From NCBI RefSeq assembly GCF_934309415.1, contig NZ_CAKRDI010000008.1:42701-106700 (forward strand): 64,000 nucleotides of DNA, in the 5' to 3' direction. Under the pieces are notes generated by a model that was given only the letters and a program-made list of their open reading frames with translations, had not been told where the DNA came from and searched no databases. Positions 20,403 to 29,458 of the stretch are shown in pieces (the stretch's first letter is position 1; the number at the start of each line of letters is the position of its first letter). Both the position numbers and the translations under genes were made by a program. Source of the DNA: an uncultured Mediterraneibacter sp. (GTDB lineage: Bacteria > Bacillota > Clostridia > Lachnospirales > Lachnospiraceae).

Positions 20403-21749
20403 ATGATCGATAAGATATTAATTGCCAACAGAGGAGAGATTGCAGTCCGGATTATCCGGGCATGCAGGGAGATGGGAATTCAGACTGTTGCCGTGTATTC
20501 AGAGGCGGATAAAGAAGCGCTGCATACACAGCTTGCAGATGAAGCAGTCTGCATCGGACCGGCAGCTTCCGCAGAGAGCTATCTGAACATGCAGAATATC
20601 ATCAGTGCAACACTGGTATCTGGAGCAGATGCAATCCATCCGGGATTTGGTTTCCTTTCAGAGAACAGCCGGTTTGCAGAACTGTGCGAGCAATGTAACA
20701 TCACTTATATCGGACCTTCATCGGATGTCATCCGTAAACTTGGAAATAAATCTGAGGCAAGAAACACAATGGTAAATGCAGGCGTTCCGGTAATTCCGGG
20801 AAGTAAAGAGCCAGTATACGATGCACAGACAGGTGCAGAGATCGCTGCAGAAATCGGGTATCCGGTCATTGTAAAAGCAGCACTTGGCGGTGGAGGAAAA
20901 GGAATGCGCGTGGCACAGACACCGGAAGAATTTTCCAAAAGCTTTCAGACAGCGCAGAAAGAATCCAAGATGGCATTCGGAGACGGGACAATGTATATTG
21001 AGCATTTTGTAGAACATCCGCGTCATATTGAGTTTCAGATTCTTGCTGACAAGTATGGAGATGTAGTACATTTGGGTGAGCGTGACTGTTCCATTCAGAG
21101 AAATCATCAGAAAATGATCGAAGAGTCACCGTCAGCAGCACTGACGCCAGAGCTTCGTGCAAAGATGGGAGAAGCGGCCGTGAAAGCTGCGAAAGCTGCG
21201 CATTATACCAATGCCGGAACAATCGAATTTCTTCTGGAGAAGAGTGGCAGTTTTTATTTTATGGAGATGAACACAAGAATTCAGGTGGAACATCCGGTGA
21301 CGGAATGGGTGACAGGGATCGACCTGATCAAAGAGCAGATCAGGATTGCAGATGGACAGAAGCTGTCTGTAAAACAGGAAGACATTCAGATTACAGGACA
21401 TGCCATTGAGTGCAGAATTAATGCAGAGAATCCGGAGAAAAATTTCCGCCCGTCACCTGGAACAATCACAGATGTGCATTTCCCGGGAGGAGAAGGTGTG
21501 CGCGTGGATACGGCTGTCTACACAGGCTATACAGTTCCACCGTATTATGACTCCATGCTGGCAAAACTGATTGTACATGCAGAGGACAGAAAAAGCGCGA
21601 TCCGTAAGATGCAGAGCGCGCTTGGAGAAGTGATCATAGAAGGAATCGACACGAATGTAGATTACCAGTATGAAATTCTGCACAATCCGGACTTTGTATC
21701 AGGGAATATCGATGTAGAATTTATTTCTCAGATGCAGACGGAGAAGTAG
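20403..21749 (+). CDS. accC: Biotin carboxylase subunit of acetyl-CoA carboxylase
   Basis: 448 aa ATP-grasp enzyme that carboxylates biotin on AccB. The N-terminal ILIANRGEIAVRI, the ATP loop GGGGKGMRVA, the core EMNTRIQVEHPVTE and the C-terminal AMKLIVHA-like region are all typical. Starts 3 bp after fabZ. Followed by a terminator-like hairpin, so accDA may be partly uncoupled. Confidence 0.95.
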   Translation: MIDKILIANRGEIAVRIIRACREMGIQTVAVYSEADKEALHTQLADEAVCIGPAASAESYLNMQNIISATLVSGADAIHPGFGFLSENSRFAELCEQCNITYIGPSSDVIRKLGNKSEARNTMVNAGVPVIPGSKEPVYDAQTGAEIAAEIGYPVIVKAALGGGGKGMRVAQTPEEFSKSFQTAQKESKMAFGDGTMYIEHFVEHPRHIEFQILADKYGDVVHLGERDCSIQRNHQKMIEESPSAALTPELRAKMGEAAVKAAKAAHYTNAGTIEFLLEKSGSFYFMEMNTRIQVEHPVTEWVTGIDLIKEQIRIADGQKLSVKQEDIQITGHAIECRINAENPEKNFRPSPGTITDVHFPGGEGVRVDTAVYTGYTVPPYYDSMLAKLIVHAEDRKSAIRKMQSALGEVIIEGIDTNVDYQYEILHNPDFVSGNIDVEFISQMQTEK

Positions 21750-21852
21750 AAAGTTGCTGAGCTTATTGAGGGGCAGATGTGCATGAGACAGGTGCTGTGA
21801 AAACGCAGAATTAACAATTAACGATAATAAATAAAATAACAGAAACTAAATG

Positions 21853-21895
21853 CATCTCGCCATCGTTACCCTCTAATTTTTGGCGGGATGTTTTT
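21853..21895 (+). terminator. Terminator-like hairpin after accC
   Basis: CATCTCGCCA pairs with TGGCGGGATG (one G-T pair), followed by TTTTT. The arm CATCTCGCC also matches the middle hairpin of repeat family 2, so it may be a domesticated repeat. It could lower read-through into accDA. Confidence 0.7.
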
Positions 21896-21909
21896 CTACA
21901 TTACAAAAT

Positions 21910-21957
21910 AGACTGCAAAATGGGGCATGAAGATTGCAGGAATGATTTTTAAGACAG
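21910..21957 (+). repeat. MITE family 1, right-end fragment
   Basis: ATTGCAGGAATGATTTTTAAGACA plus the preceding GCAAAATGGGGC segment match the right end of the full MITE at 29459-29621; the final ACACTCT is lost. Confidence 0.75.
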
Positions 21958-22042
21958 GTTCCGGGAAAAACCATGGCTCAGTAGATAAATTGTAGGACAG
22001 AAGGAAGATAGTAGATACAGATTAAAAATGGAGGAATTATAA

Positions 22043-23887
22043 TTGAGATTACATAATATGTTTAAAAAGATGAGCGAAAGAGAAAAATCTGTTTCCAGAA
22101 CTCATCTGAGACGGAAACCGGAAGCTCCGGAAGGTCTTTTAAGAAAATGTAATAAGTGTGGAGCCCCAATTCTGACAGATGAAGTAATTCAGGGAAATTA
22201 TATCTGTCCGAAATGTCATGGATATTTTAGAATTCCTGCATATAAGCGAATCGAGAGTATCGCAGATCAGGATACATTTGAGGAATGGGACTGTGACATG
22301 AACACAGAAAACGGGCCGGTCAACCCACTGGAATTCAGAGGTTATCCGGAAAAAGTCGAGAAGCTAAGAGAGCAGACCGGACTGAATGAAGCGGTTGTGA
22401 CAGGAAAAGCAAAGATCAACGGGAATCCGGCGGTACTTGGTGTATGTGACGGAAGATTTATGATGGCCAGCATGGGATGGGCAGTTGGTGAAAAAATCAC
22501 ACGTGCTGTAGAACGCGCAACGGAAGAAAAACTTCCCGTGATTTTATTTACTTGTTCCGGTGGGGCCAGAATGCAGGAGGGAATCGTCTCTCTGATGCAG
22601 ATGGCGAAAACATCCGCAGCACTTAAGAAACACAGTGATGCCGGACTTCTGTATATCACAGTTCTGACAGATCCTACAACCGGCGGAGTAACAGCAAGTT
22701 TTGCTATGTTGGGCGACATCATTCTTGCTGAACCGGGAGCACTGATCGGATTTGCAGGACCACGTGTGATCGAGCAGACAATCGGGCAGAAATTACCGGA
22801 AGGATTTCAGCGTGCAGAATTTTTGCTGGAGCATGGATTTGTGGATCAGATCGTGAAGCGAAATGAGATGAAGGAAGTTCTTGGAAAACTTATTGAACTG
22901 CATCAGAAACCAGGAGATGCGGAACTGAATACAAAAGAGAATATTGTCGAGGAAGCAAAAAGTGTCAATCTGAGTTTTGAGAAAGAGCAGGAAACCGGTT
23001 CGAAGATTCAGATTGACAGTAAGCTGAAAGTGAAGAATGAGAATCGTGCAGAAAATGAAAAAACGAATGCAGGTTTAAAAGGACAGACAGTTTTTACAGG
23101 AACAAAGAAATCTGCCTGGGAGAGAGTGACTCAGTCCAGAAGAAAAGACCGCCCGACAGTACAGGATTATATTGACATACTGTTTGATGATTTTGTAGAA
23201 TTACATGGAGACAGATATTATAAAGATGACCGCGCGGTGATCGGAGGAATTGCATATTTTCAGGGAAAACCTGTGACTGTGATTGCTCAGGCAAAAGGGA
23301 AGACAACAAAAGAGAATCTGGAGAGAAATTTTGCCATGCCGTCACCGGAAGGATACAGAAAAGCATTGCGTCTTATGAAGCAGGCTGAAAAATTCGGAAG
23401 ACCGGTCATCTGTTTTGTAGATACTCCGGGTGCATTCTGTGGAATGGAAGCAGAAGAACGTGGTCAGGGCGAAGCGATTGCCCACAATCTGTATGAAATG
23501 TCTGGGTTGAAAGTACCGGTACTTTCTGTTGTGATCGGTGAAGGCGGAAGTGGAGGAGCACTTGCACTTGCGGTAGCCGATGAAGTGTGGATGTTGGAGA
23601 ATTCCATTTATTCTGTTTTATCACCGGAAGGATTTGCAAGTATTCTCTGGAAGGACAGCAAGAGAGCCAATGAAGCAGCAGAAGTGATGAAACTGACGGC
23701 AGAAGATCTGAAGCAGCTTGGAATCATTGAGCAGGTAATTGCTGAACCAGAAGAATTTAACGAGGAAACACTTCCTGCTGTGGCAGAAAAATTGAACAGG
23801 CAGATTCAGGGATTTGTAACGAAGTACAGCAAGATGCCATCAGAAGAACTGGTAGAAAAACGGTATCAGCGTTTCAGAAAGATGTAG
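22043..23887 (+). CDS. accDA: Fused acetyl-CoA carboxylase carboxyltransferase, beta-alpha (AccD-AccA)
   Basis: 614 aa single chain. The AccD-like half (about 1-290) has the four-Cys zinc ribbon (CNKCGAP ... CPKCHGYF) and the [10 protein letters not shown] oxyanion loop. A charged linker (about 290-350) leads to the AccA-like half (about 355-614) with [18 protein letters not shown] and [10 protein letters not shown]. It transfers CO2 from biotin to acetyl-CoA. In many bacteria these are two genes. TTG 22043 is the best start, 8 bases after GGAGG; ATG 22058 is too distant. Confidence 0.93.
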   Translation: MRLHNMFKKMSEREKSVSRTHLRRKPEAPEGLLRKCNKCGAPILTDEVIQGNYICPKCHGYFRIPAYKRIESIADQDTFEEWDCDMNTENGPVNPLEFRGYPEKVEKLREQTGLNEAVVTGKAKINGNPAVLGVCDGRFMMASMGWAVGEKITRAVERATEEKLPVILFTCSGGARMQEGIVSLMQMAKTSAALKKHSDAGLLYITVLTDPTTGGVTASFAMLGDIILAEPGALIGFAGPRVIEQTIGQKLPEGFQRAEFLLEHGFVDQIVKRNEMKEVLGKLIELHQKPGDAELNTKENIVEEAKSVNLSFEKEQETGSKIQIDSKLKVKNENRAENEKTNAGLKGQTVFTGTKKSAWERVTQSRRKDRPTVQDYIDILFDDFVELHGDRYYKDDRAVIGGIAYFQGKPVTVIAQAKGKTTKENLERNFAMPSPEGYRKALRLMKQAEKFGRPVICFVDTPGAFCGMEAEERGQGEAIAHNLYEMSGLKVPVLSVVIGEGGSGGALALAVADEVWMLENSIYSVLSPEGFASILWKDSKRANEAAEVMKLTAEDLKQLGIIEQVIAEPEEFNEETLPAVAEKLNRQIQGFVTKYSKMPSEELVEKRYQRFRKM

Positions 23888-24003
23888 AATGATTGCTGTG
23901 AGAGTGACCAGTTACGTTTCATATTGTTAGAATGTATCTGTAAAAAGTATCATTTAGAGAGTATACCTCATATATACTTTAGAAGAAAAGGGAGGAAGTC
24001 AGT

Positions 24004-24447
24004 ATGAATATGTACGAGACGATCAATGACATACTGGTACATTTGTTTAATGAAATATGGGAACTGGAAAAGAATGCGATTATAACCGAAGAATTTAAAG
24101 ATATCACAAATAATGATATGCATATCATTGAGGCAATTGGTCTGAATCAGAAGACGACAATGTCTGTAGTGGCAAAGAAAATGAAGATTACAGCAGGTTC
24201 GCTTACAACTGCAATGAATGGTCTGGTGAATAAGAAATATGTGATCAGAGAACGAAGCGAGGAAGACCGGAGAGTTGTAAATATCTGGCTGACAGAAAAA
24301 GGTGAAAAAGCATATCATCATCATGCAGAATTTCATCGTCAGATGACGAACGCTGTGATTGAAAAACTGGATGAAAATGAGATTCCGGTATTGCTGAAAA
24401 CACTGAATGGATTAGATGAATTTTTTAGAAGTTATTCTAAAATTTGA
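24004..24447 (+). CDS. fabT: MarR-family regulator, probable FabT
   Basis: 147 aa winged-helix protein. Recognition helix region ITAGSLTTAMNGLVNK, and wing with the RSEEDRRVV signature. Its position next to the fab-acc operon and the TTTGA-N3-TCAAA site before fabH point to FabT, which represses membrane lipid synthesis with acyl-ACP as corepressor. In streptococci fabT is usually the first gene of the cluster; here it is last, behind its own 116-bp gap and GGGAGGAAG site. Regulon is inferred. Confidence 0.8.
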   Translation: MNMYETINDILVHLFNEIWELEKNAIITEEFKDITNNDMHIIEAIGLNQKTTMSVVAKKMKITAGSLTTAMNGLVNKKYVIRERSEEDRRVVNIWLTEKGEKAYHHHAEFHRQMTNAVIEKLDENEIPVLLKTLNGLDEFFRSYSKI

Positions 24448-24472
24448 CGTTTTGAAAAAAATGATGTACAAT
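24444..24472 (+). promoter_or_regulatory. Strong promoter for the DUF6465-like gene
   Basis: -35 TTGACG, 17-bp spacer, -10 TACAAT. The -35 box overlaps the stop codon of the MarR gene. Confidence 0.75.
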
Positions 24473-24494
24473 CCTAGAGTACTGTGAAAAGATT

Positions 24495-24527
24495 GTTACT
24501 GTTCATAGGTAACCTGTAAACAGTAAC
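24495..24527 (+). repeat. Repeat family 2, 33-nt hairpin unit
   Basis: GTTACTGTT and AACAGTAAC arms enclose inner AGGTAACCT pairing. It lies in the 5' untranslated region of the DUF6465-like mRNA. Confidence 0.85.
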
Positions 24528-24598
24528 AAAAGATTCACAGGTAAAAACAGGTAATTGCCATTGTACTTGGGTGTATGATTTAGGAGGGAAAGACAAGT

Positions 24599-25195
24599 AT
24601 GGTATCAAAGAAGACAACTTCAACAGCGAAGGCAGATAAAGCAGTAGAGACAAAAACAGTTAAGCCGGTAGTTGAGAAGACAGAAGTAAAGTCAGAAACA
24701 AACACAAAGGCAAAAGCAGCAGAGAAACCGGCTGAGAAACCGGAAGTAAAAACAGCAAAGACCGAGACAGCAGCTGCCAAAGCAATCGAGACAAAGAAGG
24801 ATTCTACAAAGAAGCTTGAGACAAAAGCAGCAGTGCTGGTAGATACACCAGAGGTAAAGGCAGAAGAGAAGAAAGCACCGGCAAAGAAAACTGCAGCTAA
24901 GAAGACAGCAAAGGCTGAAGAAAAAGCTGAGAAGACAACTAAGACAACAACTAAGAAAGCTCCGGCTAAAAAGACAACAACTAAGAAGGCTGAACTCAAG
25001 ACAGAGATGTTCCTTCAGTTCTCTGGTAAAGAGTACACAGAGAAAGAGATTCTTCAGAAAGTCAAAGATGTATGGACACATGACCTGAAGAACAAAGTTG
25101 GCGAGATGAAAGATGTTAAGATCTATCTCAAACCAGAAGAGTCAGCAGCATACTTTGTTGTAAATAAGAATACAACAGGAAAGATTGATCTGTAA
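24599..25195 (+). CDS. Lys/Ala-rich DUF6465-like protein
   Basis: 198 aa. The first 135 residues are almost entirely Lys, Ala, Thr, Glu and Pro with repeated KKTTTKK and APAKKT blocks, resembling histone H1 tails. The C-terminal 60 residues (METFLQFSG-like start, YTEKEILQKV, DVKIYLKPEESAAYFVV) form a small folded domain found in Clostridia, which I know as DUF6465. Strong promoter and GGAGG suggest high expression. Nucleic acid binding through the basic tail is plausible but unproven. The antisense reading frame across the repeats is an artefact. Confidence 0.85.
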   Translation: MVSKKTTSTAKADKAVETKTVKPVVEKTEVKSETNTKAKAAEKPAEKPEVKTAKTETAAAKAIETKKDSTKKLETKAAVLVDTPEVKAEEKKAPAKKTAAKKTAKAEEKAEKTTKTTTKKAPAKKTTTKKAELKTEMFLQFSGKEYTEKEILQKVKDVWTHDLKNKVGEMKDVKIYLKPEESAAYFVVNKNTTGKIDL

Positions 25196-25330
25196 TAGAT
25201 CAGGTGACAAGGCAAAAAGTAGTATCTGTCCGCGGACAGAATACAGGATTTGCAGAGCAATCTGCAGAAACTGCCCGGTTACATATGCAAAATGTAAAGA
25301 ATGAAAACAGGGAGAAAAATCTCTGAGCAG

Positions 25331-25364
25331 AAATCGTCAGTTTTGATTAACTGGCGATTTTTCT
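25331..25364 (+). terminator. Terminator after the DUF6465-like gene
   Basis: AAATCGTCAGTT pairs with AACTGGCGATTT, ending in a T-run. Confidence 0.85.
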
Positions 25365-25450
25365 GGTTTCAGGAATCGAATCATATAATTGAAATTTGTA
25401 TAAAAATATGCTATTATACAGCAAAGCATATTTCCGGATATTTTAAAGGT

Positions 25451-25505
25451 GTTACCATCCTCCATGCCAATCAGCGGAGTGATTGACATGGGAGTGAACA
25501 GTAAT
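25451..25505 (+). repeat. Repeat family 2, third-hairpin unit
   Basis: CATCCTCCATGCCAATCA, GCGGAG, TGATTGACATGG then GTGAACAGTAA. It is the same as the third part of the complete element at 50705-50847, without the first two hairpins. Confidence 0.85.
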
Positions 25506-25588
25506 TTAAAGGCAACCGTGGACAGAGAGTATCAGGAAAGATCATTGATGGAAATTTTCTTATAGAATATAGATGGAAGGAAGACGAG

Positions 25589-26188
25589 ATGGACAAAGAA
25601 AGAGAAAGACTGGAGCAGCAGATTCGTTTTATTATAGAAGTAGACAAGGTGAAAAATATTTTTCGTCAGACATATCTTGCAGATGCGAACCGCAAGGAGA
25701 ATGATGCGGAACATTCCTGGCATCTGGCCCTTTCAGCAGTACTTTTGAAAGAGCATATGAAAGAAGATGTGGATTTACTGAAAGTAATTATTATGGTTCT
25801 GATTCATGATCTGGTGGAAATTGATGCGGGGGATACCTATGCGTATGATTCTGAAGGTGCAAAGACAAAACGTGCAAGAGAATTAAAATCAGCCGACCGT
25901 ATCTTTGGGATTCTTCCTGAAGATCAGGGAAGTTATTTCAGAAAACTCTGGGATGAATTTGAGGAATACGAAAGTGCAGATGCTAAATTTGCTCATCTAC
26001 TGGACAATTTCCAGCCATTCCTTCTGAATGATGCTTCTAATGGACTGAGCTGGACAGAGCATGGTGTGCACAGATCACAGGTATGTAAGCGGAATGAGAA
26101 AGTACCTGAGACATCTGAAATTGTCTGGAACAAAATGTTGGAAGTAATGGATAAACATATTGCAGAAGGGCATTTAAAAGCAGATTAA
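25589..26188 (+). CDS. HD-domain hydrolase (YfbR / HDDC2-like)
   Basis: 199 aa cytosolic protein. Metal ligands H...HD...D are visible in AEHSWHLAL and LIHDLVEIDAGD. The family includes 5'-deoxynucleotidases acting on dNMPs; the exact substrate here is not set by sequence. It starts ATG 25589 with a GGAAGG-like site and precedes the sirtuin gene by 76 bp. Confidence 0.85.
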   Translation: MDKERERLEQQIRFIIEVDKVKNIFRQTYLADANRKENDAEHSWHLALSAVLLKEHMKEDVDLLKVIIMVLIHDLVEIDAGDTYAYDSEGAKTKRARELKSADRIFGILPEDQGSYFRKLWDEFEEYESADAKFAHLLDNFQPFLLNDASNGLSWTEHGVHRSQVCKRNEKVPETSEIVWNKMLEVMDKHIAEGHLKAD

Positions 26189-26264
26189 AATGCATAAGAA
26201 AATGTGGTTTGGGATTTAAAGCAGTAATTCACAGTGAAGCAAATAGAAAAGGATGTGCAATCAT

Positions 26265-26996
26265 ATGTATGAAAAAGAAATAGAACAGCTTCAGGAAATC
26301 ATTGATGACAGCAGTAGAATTGTGTTTTTCGGTGGTGCAGGAGTTTCCACAGAAAGCGGGATTCCGGATTTTAGAAGTGCGGATGGAATTTATCATCAGA
26401 AATATAAATATTCACCGGAACAGGTGGTAAGTCATAGTTTCTTTATGAAGTATCCGGATGCATTTTATGATTTTTATAAAGAGAAGATGATGTGTCTGGA
26501 TGCAAAACCGAATGCAGCTCATCTGAAATTAGCTGAACTTGAGCAGGCAGGAAAGCTGAGTGCAATTGTAACGCAGAATATAGATGGACTGCATCAGGCA
26601 GCGGGAAGTAAAATAGTGTATGAACTTCATGGAAGCATCCATAGAAATTACTGTATGAAGTGCGGAAAATTCTATGATGCACAGTATGTAAAGAACTGTG
26701 ACGGTGTGCCAAAATGCAGTTGTGGTGGCAAGATTAAGCCGGATGTAGTTCTGTATGAAGAAGGGCTTGATCAGAAGACAATTCAGGGAGCAGTTGAAGC
26801 AATTGCTTCAGCAGATACTCTGATTATTGGAGGAACGTCCCTGGTAGTATATCCGGCAGCAGGATTTATTGATTATTTCCATGGGAAGCATCTTGTAGTG
26901 ATCAATAAGTCTGATACTGCGAAAGCAGTAAGAGCCGAATTGTCAATTGCTGCTCCGATCGGGGAGATTTTGGGACAGATTAAAGTAACATTGTAA
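26265..26996 (+). CDS. cobB: NAD-dependent protein deacylase (sirtuin)
   Basis: 243 aa. It removes acyl groups from lysines using NAD. NAD-binding GAGVSTESGIPDFRS, TQNIDGLH, catalytic His in ELHGSIHRN, and the zinc site CMKCG ... CSCGG are all present. The start at 26265 gives proper spacing to AAAAGG; ATG 26253 abuts it. Followed by a hairpin shared with the convergent methyltransferase gene. Confidence 0.92.
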   Translation: MYEKEIEQLQEIIDDSSRIVFFGGAGVSTESGIPDFRSADGIYHQKYKYSPEQVVSHSFFMKYPDAFYDFYKEKMMCLDAKPNAAHLKLAELEQAGKLSAIVTQNIDGLHQAAGSKIVYELHGSIHRNYCMKCGKFYDAQYVKNCDGVPKCSCGGKIKPDVVLYEEGLDQKTIQGAVEAIASADTLIIGGTSLVVYPAAGFIDYFHGKHLVVINKSDTAKAVRAELSIAAPIGEILGQIKVTL

Positions 26997-27013
26997 TATA
27001 TTGGGGATATAGA

Positions 27014-27075
27014 AAAAGAGCAATATAAACACGGAAAGAAATTTTAAGTTCCCGATGTTCATATTGCTCTTTTAT
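27014..27075. terminator. Bidirectional terminator
   Basis: AAAAGAGCAATATAAACA pairs with TGTTCATATTGCTCTTTT across a loop. It has A-run and T-run ends, so it can serve both the sirtuin gene (+) and the methyltransferase gene (-). Confidence 0.85.
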
Positions 27076-27181
27076 TATGTCATATAACGTATGATAAAAT
27101 GCCTTCTACAGTATGTACATTACAGAAGTTATGAAGATGAATCATTTTATAAATCGTCATAATCATTTTACAGAGAATCTG

Positions 27182-28042
27182 TTACTTCGCTTCCCATCTT
27201 CCAGATGCGCCACAAGGCAGAATCAGTCCGGATTCTGTTACAGGAAGTCCGATTTCCTGAGAGTCTACATGTCCATTCCACGGTTTCAGCTCTGTAGAAA
27301 TCATGTAAGTCAGTACAGCAGAAGCAAGTCCTGTTGTATAAGAGTTTACAAGGAAGAATAAAGCATCTTTAGAGAGGATCTTTGTACAAAGCTTGATGAG
27401 CGGATGGATCATATCCTCAATTTTCCAGATCTCGCCTTTAGGTCCTCTTCCATAAGACGGTGGATCCATGATGATGGCATCGTATGTGTTGCCACGACGT
27501 ATCTCGCGTTCTACGAATTTCACACAGTCATCAACAAGCCAGCGGATTGGTGCATCCCCAAGTCCTGAAGATACAGCGTTTTCTTTTGCCCATGTTACCA
27601 TTCCTTTAGAAGCATCTACATGAGTTACCTGTGCTCCTGCTGCAGCTGCTGCGAGTGTAGCACCTCCGGTATAAGCAAAGAGATTCAGTACCTTGATCGG
27701 GCGTCCGGCATTTCTGATCTTTTCAGAAAACCAGTCCCAGTTGGTTGCCTGCTCCGGGAACAGTCCGGTATGTTTAAAACTAAATGGCTTCAAGTTAAAT
27801 GTGAGAGATCCGTAATGAATCTGCCACTGCTGAGGCAGTTTAAAGAATTCCCATTCACCGCCGCCTTTTTTACTGCGGTGATAATGTCCGTTCATATTCT
27901 TCCATCCTTTGTGTGCCTTAGGAGTATCCCAGATGACCTGCGGATCCGGACGGACAAGAAGATAATCTCCCCAGCGTTCCAGTTTTTCTCCCTTAGAACA
28001 GTCAATAATTTCATAATCTTTCCAGTTATCTGCTATCCACAT
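27182..28042 (-). CDS. SAM-dependent rRNA-type methyltransferase (RlmI/RlmK-like)
   Basis: 286 aa. An N-terminal beta-rich region precedes a Rossmann methyltransferase domain: SAM loop VLNLFAYTGGATLAAA near residue 118 and catalytic IIMDPPSYGRG near residue 190. The DPPSYG motif is typical of RlmI-type 23S rRNA cytosine-C5 or guanine methyltransferases; no PUA domain is seen. Its exact target is unknown. Read on the minus strand, with a start about 150 bp from the divergent DUF3990-like operon promoter. Confidence 0.87.
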   Translation of the reverse strand: MWIADNWKDYEIIDCSKGEKLERWGDYLLVRPDPQVIWDTPKAHKGWKNMNGHYHRSKKGGGEWEFFKLPQQWQIHYGSLTFNLKPFSFKHTGLFPEQATNWDWFSEKIRNAGRPIKVLNLFAYTGGATLAAAAAGAQVTHVDASKGMVTWAKENAVSSGLGDAPIRWLVDDCVKFVEREIRRGNTYDAIIMDPPSYGRGPKGEIWKIEDMIHPLIKLCTKILSKDALFFLVNSYTTGLASAVLTYMISTELKPWNGHVDSQEIGLPVTESGLILPCGASGRWEAK

Positions 28043-28108
28043 GAATTAATAAATCCTTTCTGTTACAGTCAAAATATAAGTTTTGTACAATAGAAATGCA
28101 AAAACAAA

Positions 28109-28137
28109 TTGTTCAAATAAGCTTTAGTAATTATAAC
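28109..28137 (+). promoter_or_regulatory. Candidate promoter of the DUF3990-like pair
   Basis: -35 TTGTTC, 17-bp spacer, -10 TATAAC, about 190 bp before the first gene. The leader it would produce includes a decayed family 2 repeat. Confidence 0.45.
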
Positions 28138-28190
28138 ACAGGTTAAGGAATGTGCTCAATATTAGATTGTATAAAAAGTGAAATATAAAA

Positions 28191-28230
28191 AATGGCGAGA
28201 TATATTGTTATTTGCAGCTATGCTGTCAGT
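28191..28230 (+). repeat. Repeat family 2, decayed copy
   Basis: ATGGCGAGATA followed by GTTATTTGCAGCTATGCTGT matches two parts of family 2 elements. An in-frame upstream extension of the DUF3990-like gene runs through it, which is why I reject that longer start. Confidence 0.6.
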
Positions 28231-28326
28231 TGGAAAAGAAATTATAAGGATGAAAGATGTTTTGATTGCGAAGAAAATATAAATAAGCTAGTATATAAAA
28301 AAGAGACAAAGACGGAAGGCGATAAT

Positions 28327-29025
28327 ATGACGAGAGTATATCATGGATCTGATCATGTCATTCAATATCCTCAATATTTAGGAGGGAAGAACGATAATGA
28401 TTATGGAAATGGATTTTATACAACAGAATACGAGGATCGCGCAAGAAGTTGGGCGGGACTGAATGGAACTCCGGAAAACTCAATTGTAAATGTTTATGAT
28501 TTAAATCTGGACGAGTTGCAGATATTAGATTTAAATGAGCGAGGTGTATTAGCGTGGATTGCAGAAGTTGTAGCGAATCGTGGGACCAGTGATGAGAATG
28601 CAACCATTGTCGGAAAACGGTTAGTGGAATTATATAAACCAGATACGACGAAAGCTGATATTATAAAAGGGTATCGTGCTGATGACAGTTATACACAGGT
28701 AATTGAAGCATTTTTATTGAATCAGATTAATTTGTATGAGGTAGAACGCTTATTTTATAAAGGCTCTTTGGGGAATCAGATTTTTTTAAAATCTGAAAAA
28801 GCGTTTGAAAAGGTTAAGTGGCTGGAAGCATATTCTGTGGCTTTGACACAAGAAGATAAAGATGCTGATTTATATGCAAGAAGAGAAGTGAGCAAATTCT
28901 TGTCAGAACGTATGAAAGCAATTTTACTGGATGGATTTCAACCACCTGGAATTACAGCAAGATATGCAATACAGCATAATTTGGTATATCAGGGAAATGG
29001 AGGATATGAACATGCCGGCATATGA
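28327..29025 (+). CDS. DUF3990-like protein, predicted ADP-ribosyltransferase fold
   Basis: 232 aa. The N-terminal half matches the DUF3990 pattern: YHGSDH at the start, then GNGFYTTEYEDRARSWA, and later SYTQVIEAFLL. These supply His, Tyr and Glu in the order of the H-Y-E triad of diphtheria-type ADP-ribosyltransferases. The remaining C-terminal part is helical. ATG 28327 follows GGAAGG. It overlaps the next gene by 14 bp and is clearly more AT-rich than its neighbours, suggesting acquisition. A toxin role is inference; activity is unproven. Confidence 0.7.
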   Translation: MTRVYHGSDHVIQYPQYLGGKNDNDYGNGFYTTEYEDRARSWAGLNGTPENSIVNVYDLNLDELQILDLNERGVLAWIAEVVANRGTSDENATIVGKRLVELYKPDTTKADIIKGYRADDSYTQVIEAFLLNQINLYEVERLFYKGSLGNQIFLKSEKAFEKVKWLEAYSVALTQEDKDADLYARREVSKFLSERMKAILLDGFQPPGITARYAIQHNLVYQGNGGYEHAGI

Positions 29026-29434
29026 TGAATGTTATCTGGATAGTATGCTAAAGAAACATCGCTATCTTTTTAAGTTGATCGGGCGTTACTGTGAAGAAGA
29101 TGCATTTGCCGTGATTGAAAGATATTTGTGTGGTGAATATAGAAAACGGATGGATGAAGGTAATCCTCTGTATTTGAATAAGACACCAAAGCAGATTTTA
29201 GGTGAAATGGGAATTAAGGTGGGGCTTGTATCTGAAATTAGTGAAAAATACGATGAATTTATTTTAGCATGGATGGCAGACGTTTATACTTATATGCAAT
29301 GGAAATATGCACTTTCTTCAGAAAATCTAGTTGAAAAAATTAAAGCAGAGGATTTATATCATAAATATTATCCGCTTCATGAAGCTTCCTTAGAAAACGT
29401 TGTAGAAAAATTAAAGAAAATATATTCTTTGTAA
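29012..29434 (+). CDS. Small partner protein of the DUF3990-like gene (function unknown)
   Basis: 140 aa, mostly helical and acidic, beginning MPAYDECYLDSMLKKH. I do not recognise the family. Start 29012 has GGAGG at 8 bases, inside the end of the upstream gene, so the two are translated together, as in toxin-antitoxin pairs. A MITE and a strong terminator follow. It could be an antitoxin, a cofactor or an unrelated passenger. Confidence 0.6.
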   Translation: MPAYDECYLDSMLKKHRYLFKLIGRYCEEDAFAVIERYLCGEYRKRMDEGNPLYLNKTPKQILGEMGIKVGLVSEISEKYDEFILAWMADVYTYMQWKYALSSENLVEKIKAEDLYHKYYPLHEASLENVVEKLKKIYSL

Positions 29435-29458
29435 GAGTGCAGCTCGAAAATAGAACAG

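Noticed and set aside
24580..24999. Minus-strand ORF opposite the Lys/Ala-rich gene
   Set aside because: Its Ala/Val/Phe/Ser repeats are only the reverse reading of Lys/Ala/Thr/Glu codons; no ribosome site.
25301..25486. Short ORF between the DUF6465-like and HD genes
   Set aside because: It runs through the terminator hairpin and part of a family 2 repeat.
28192..28326. N-terminal extension of the DUF3990-like gene
   Set aside because: The stretch consists partly of a decayed repeat (28191-28230) and has no ribosome site; ATG 28327 matches the family start.
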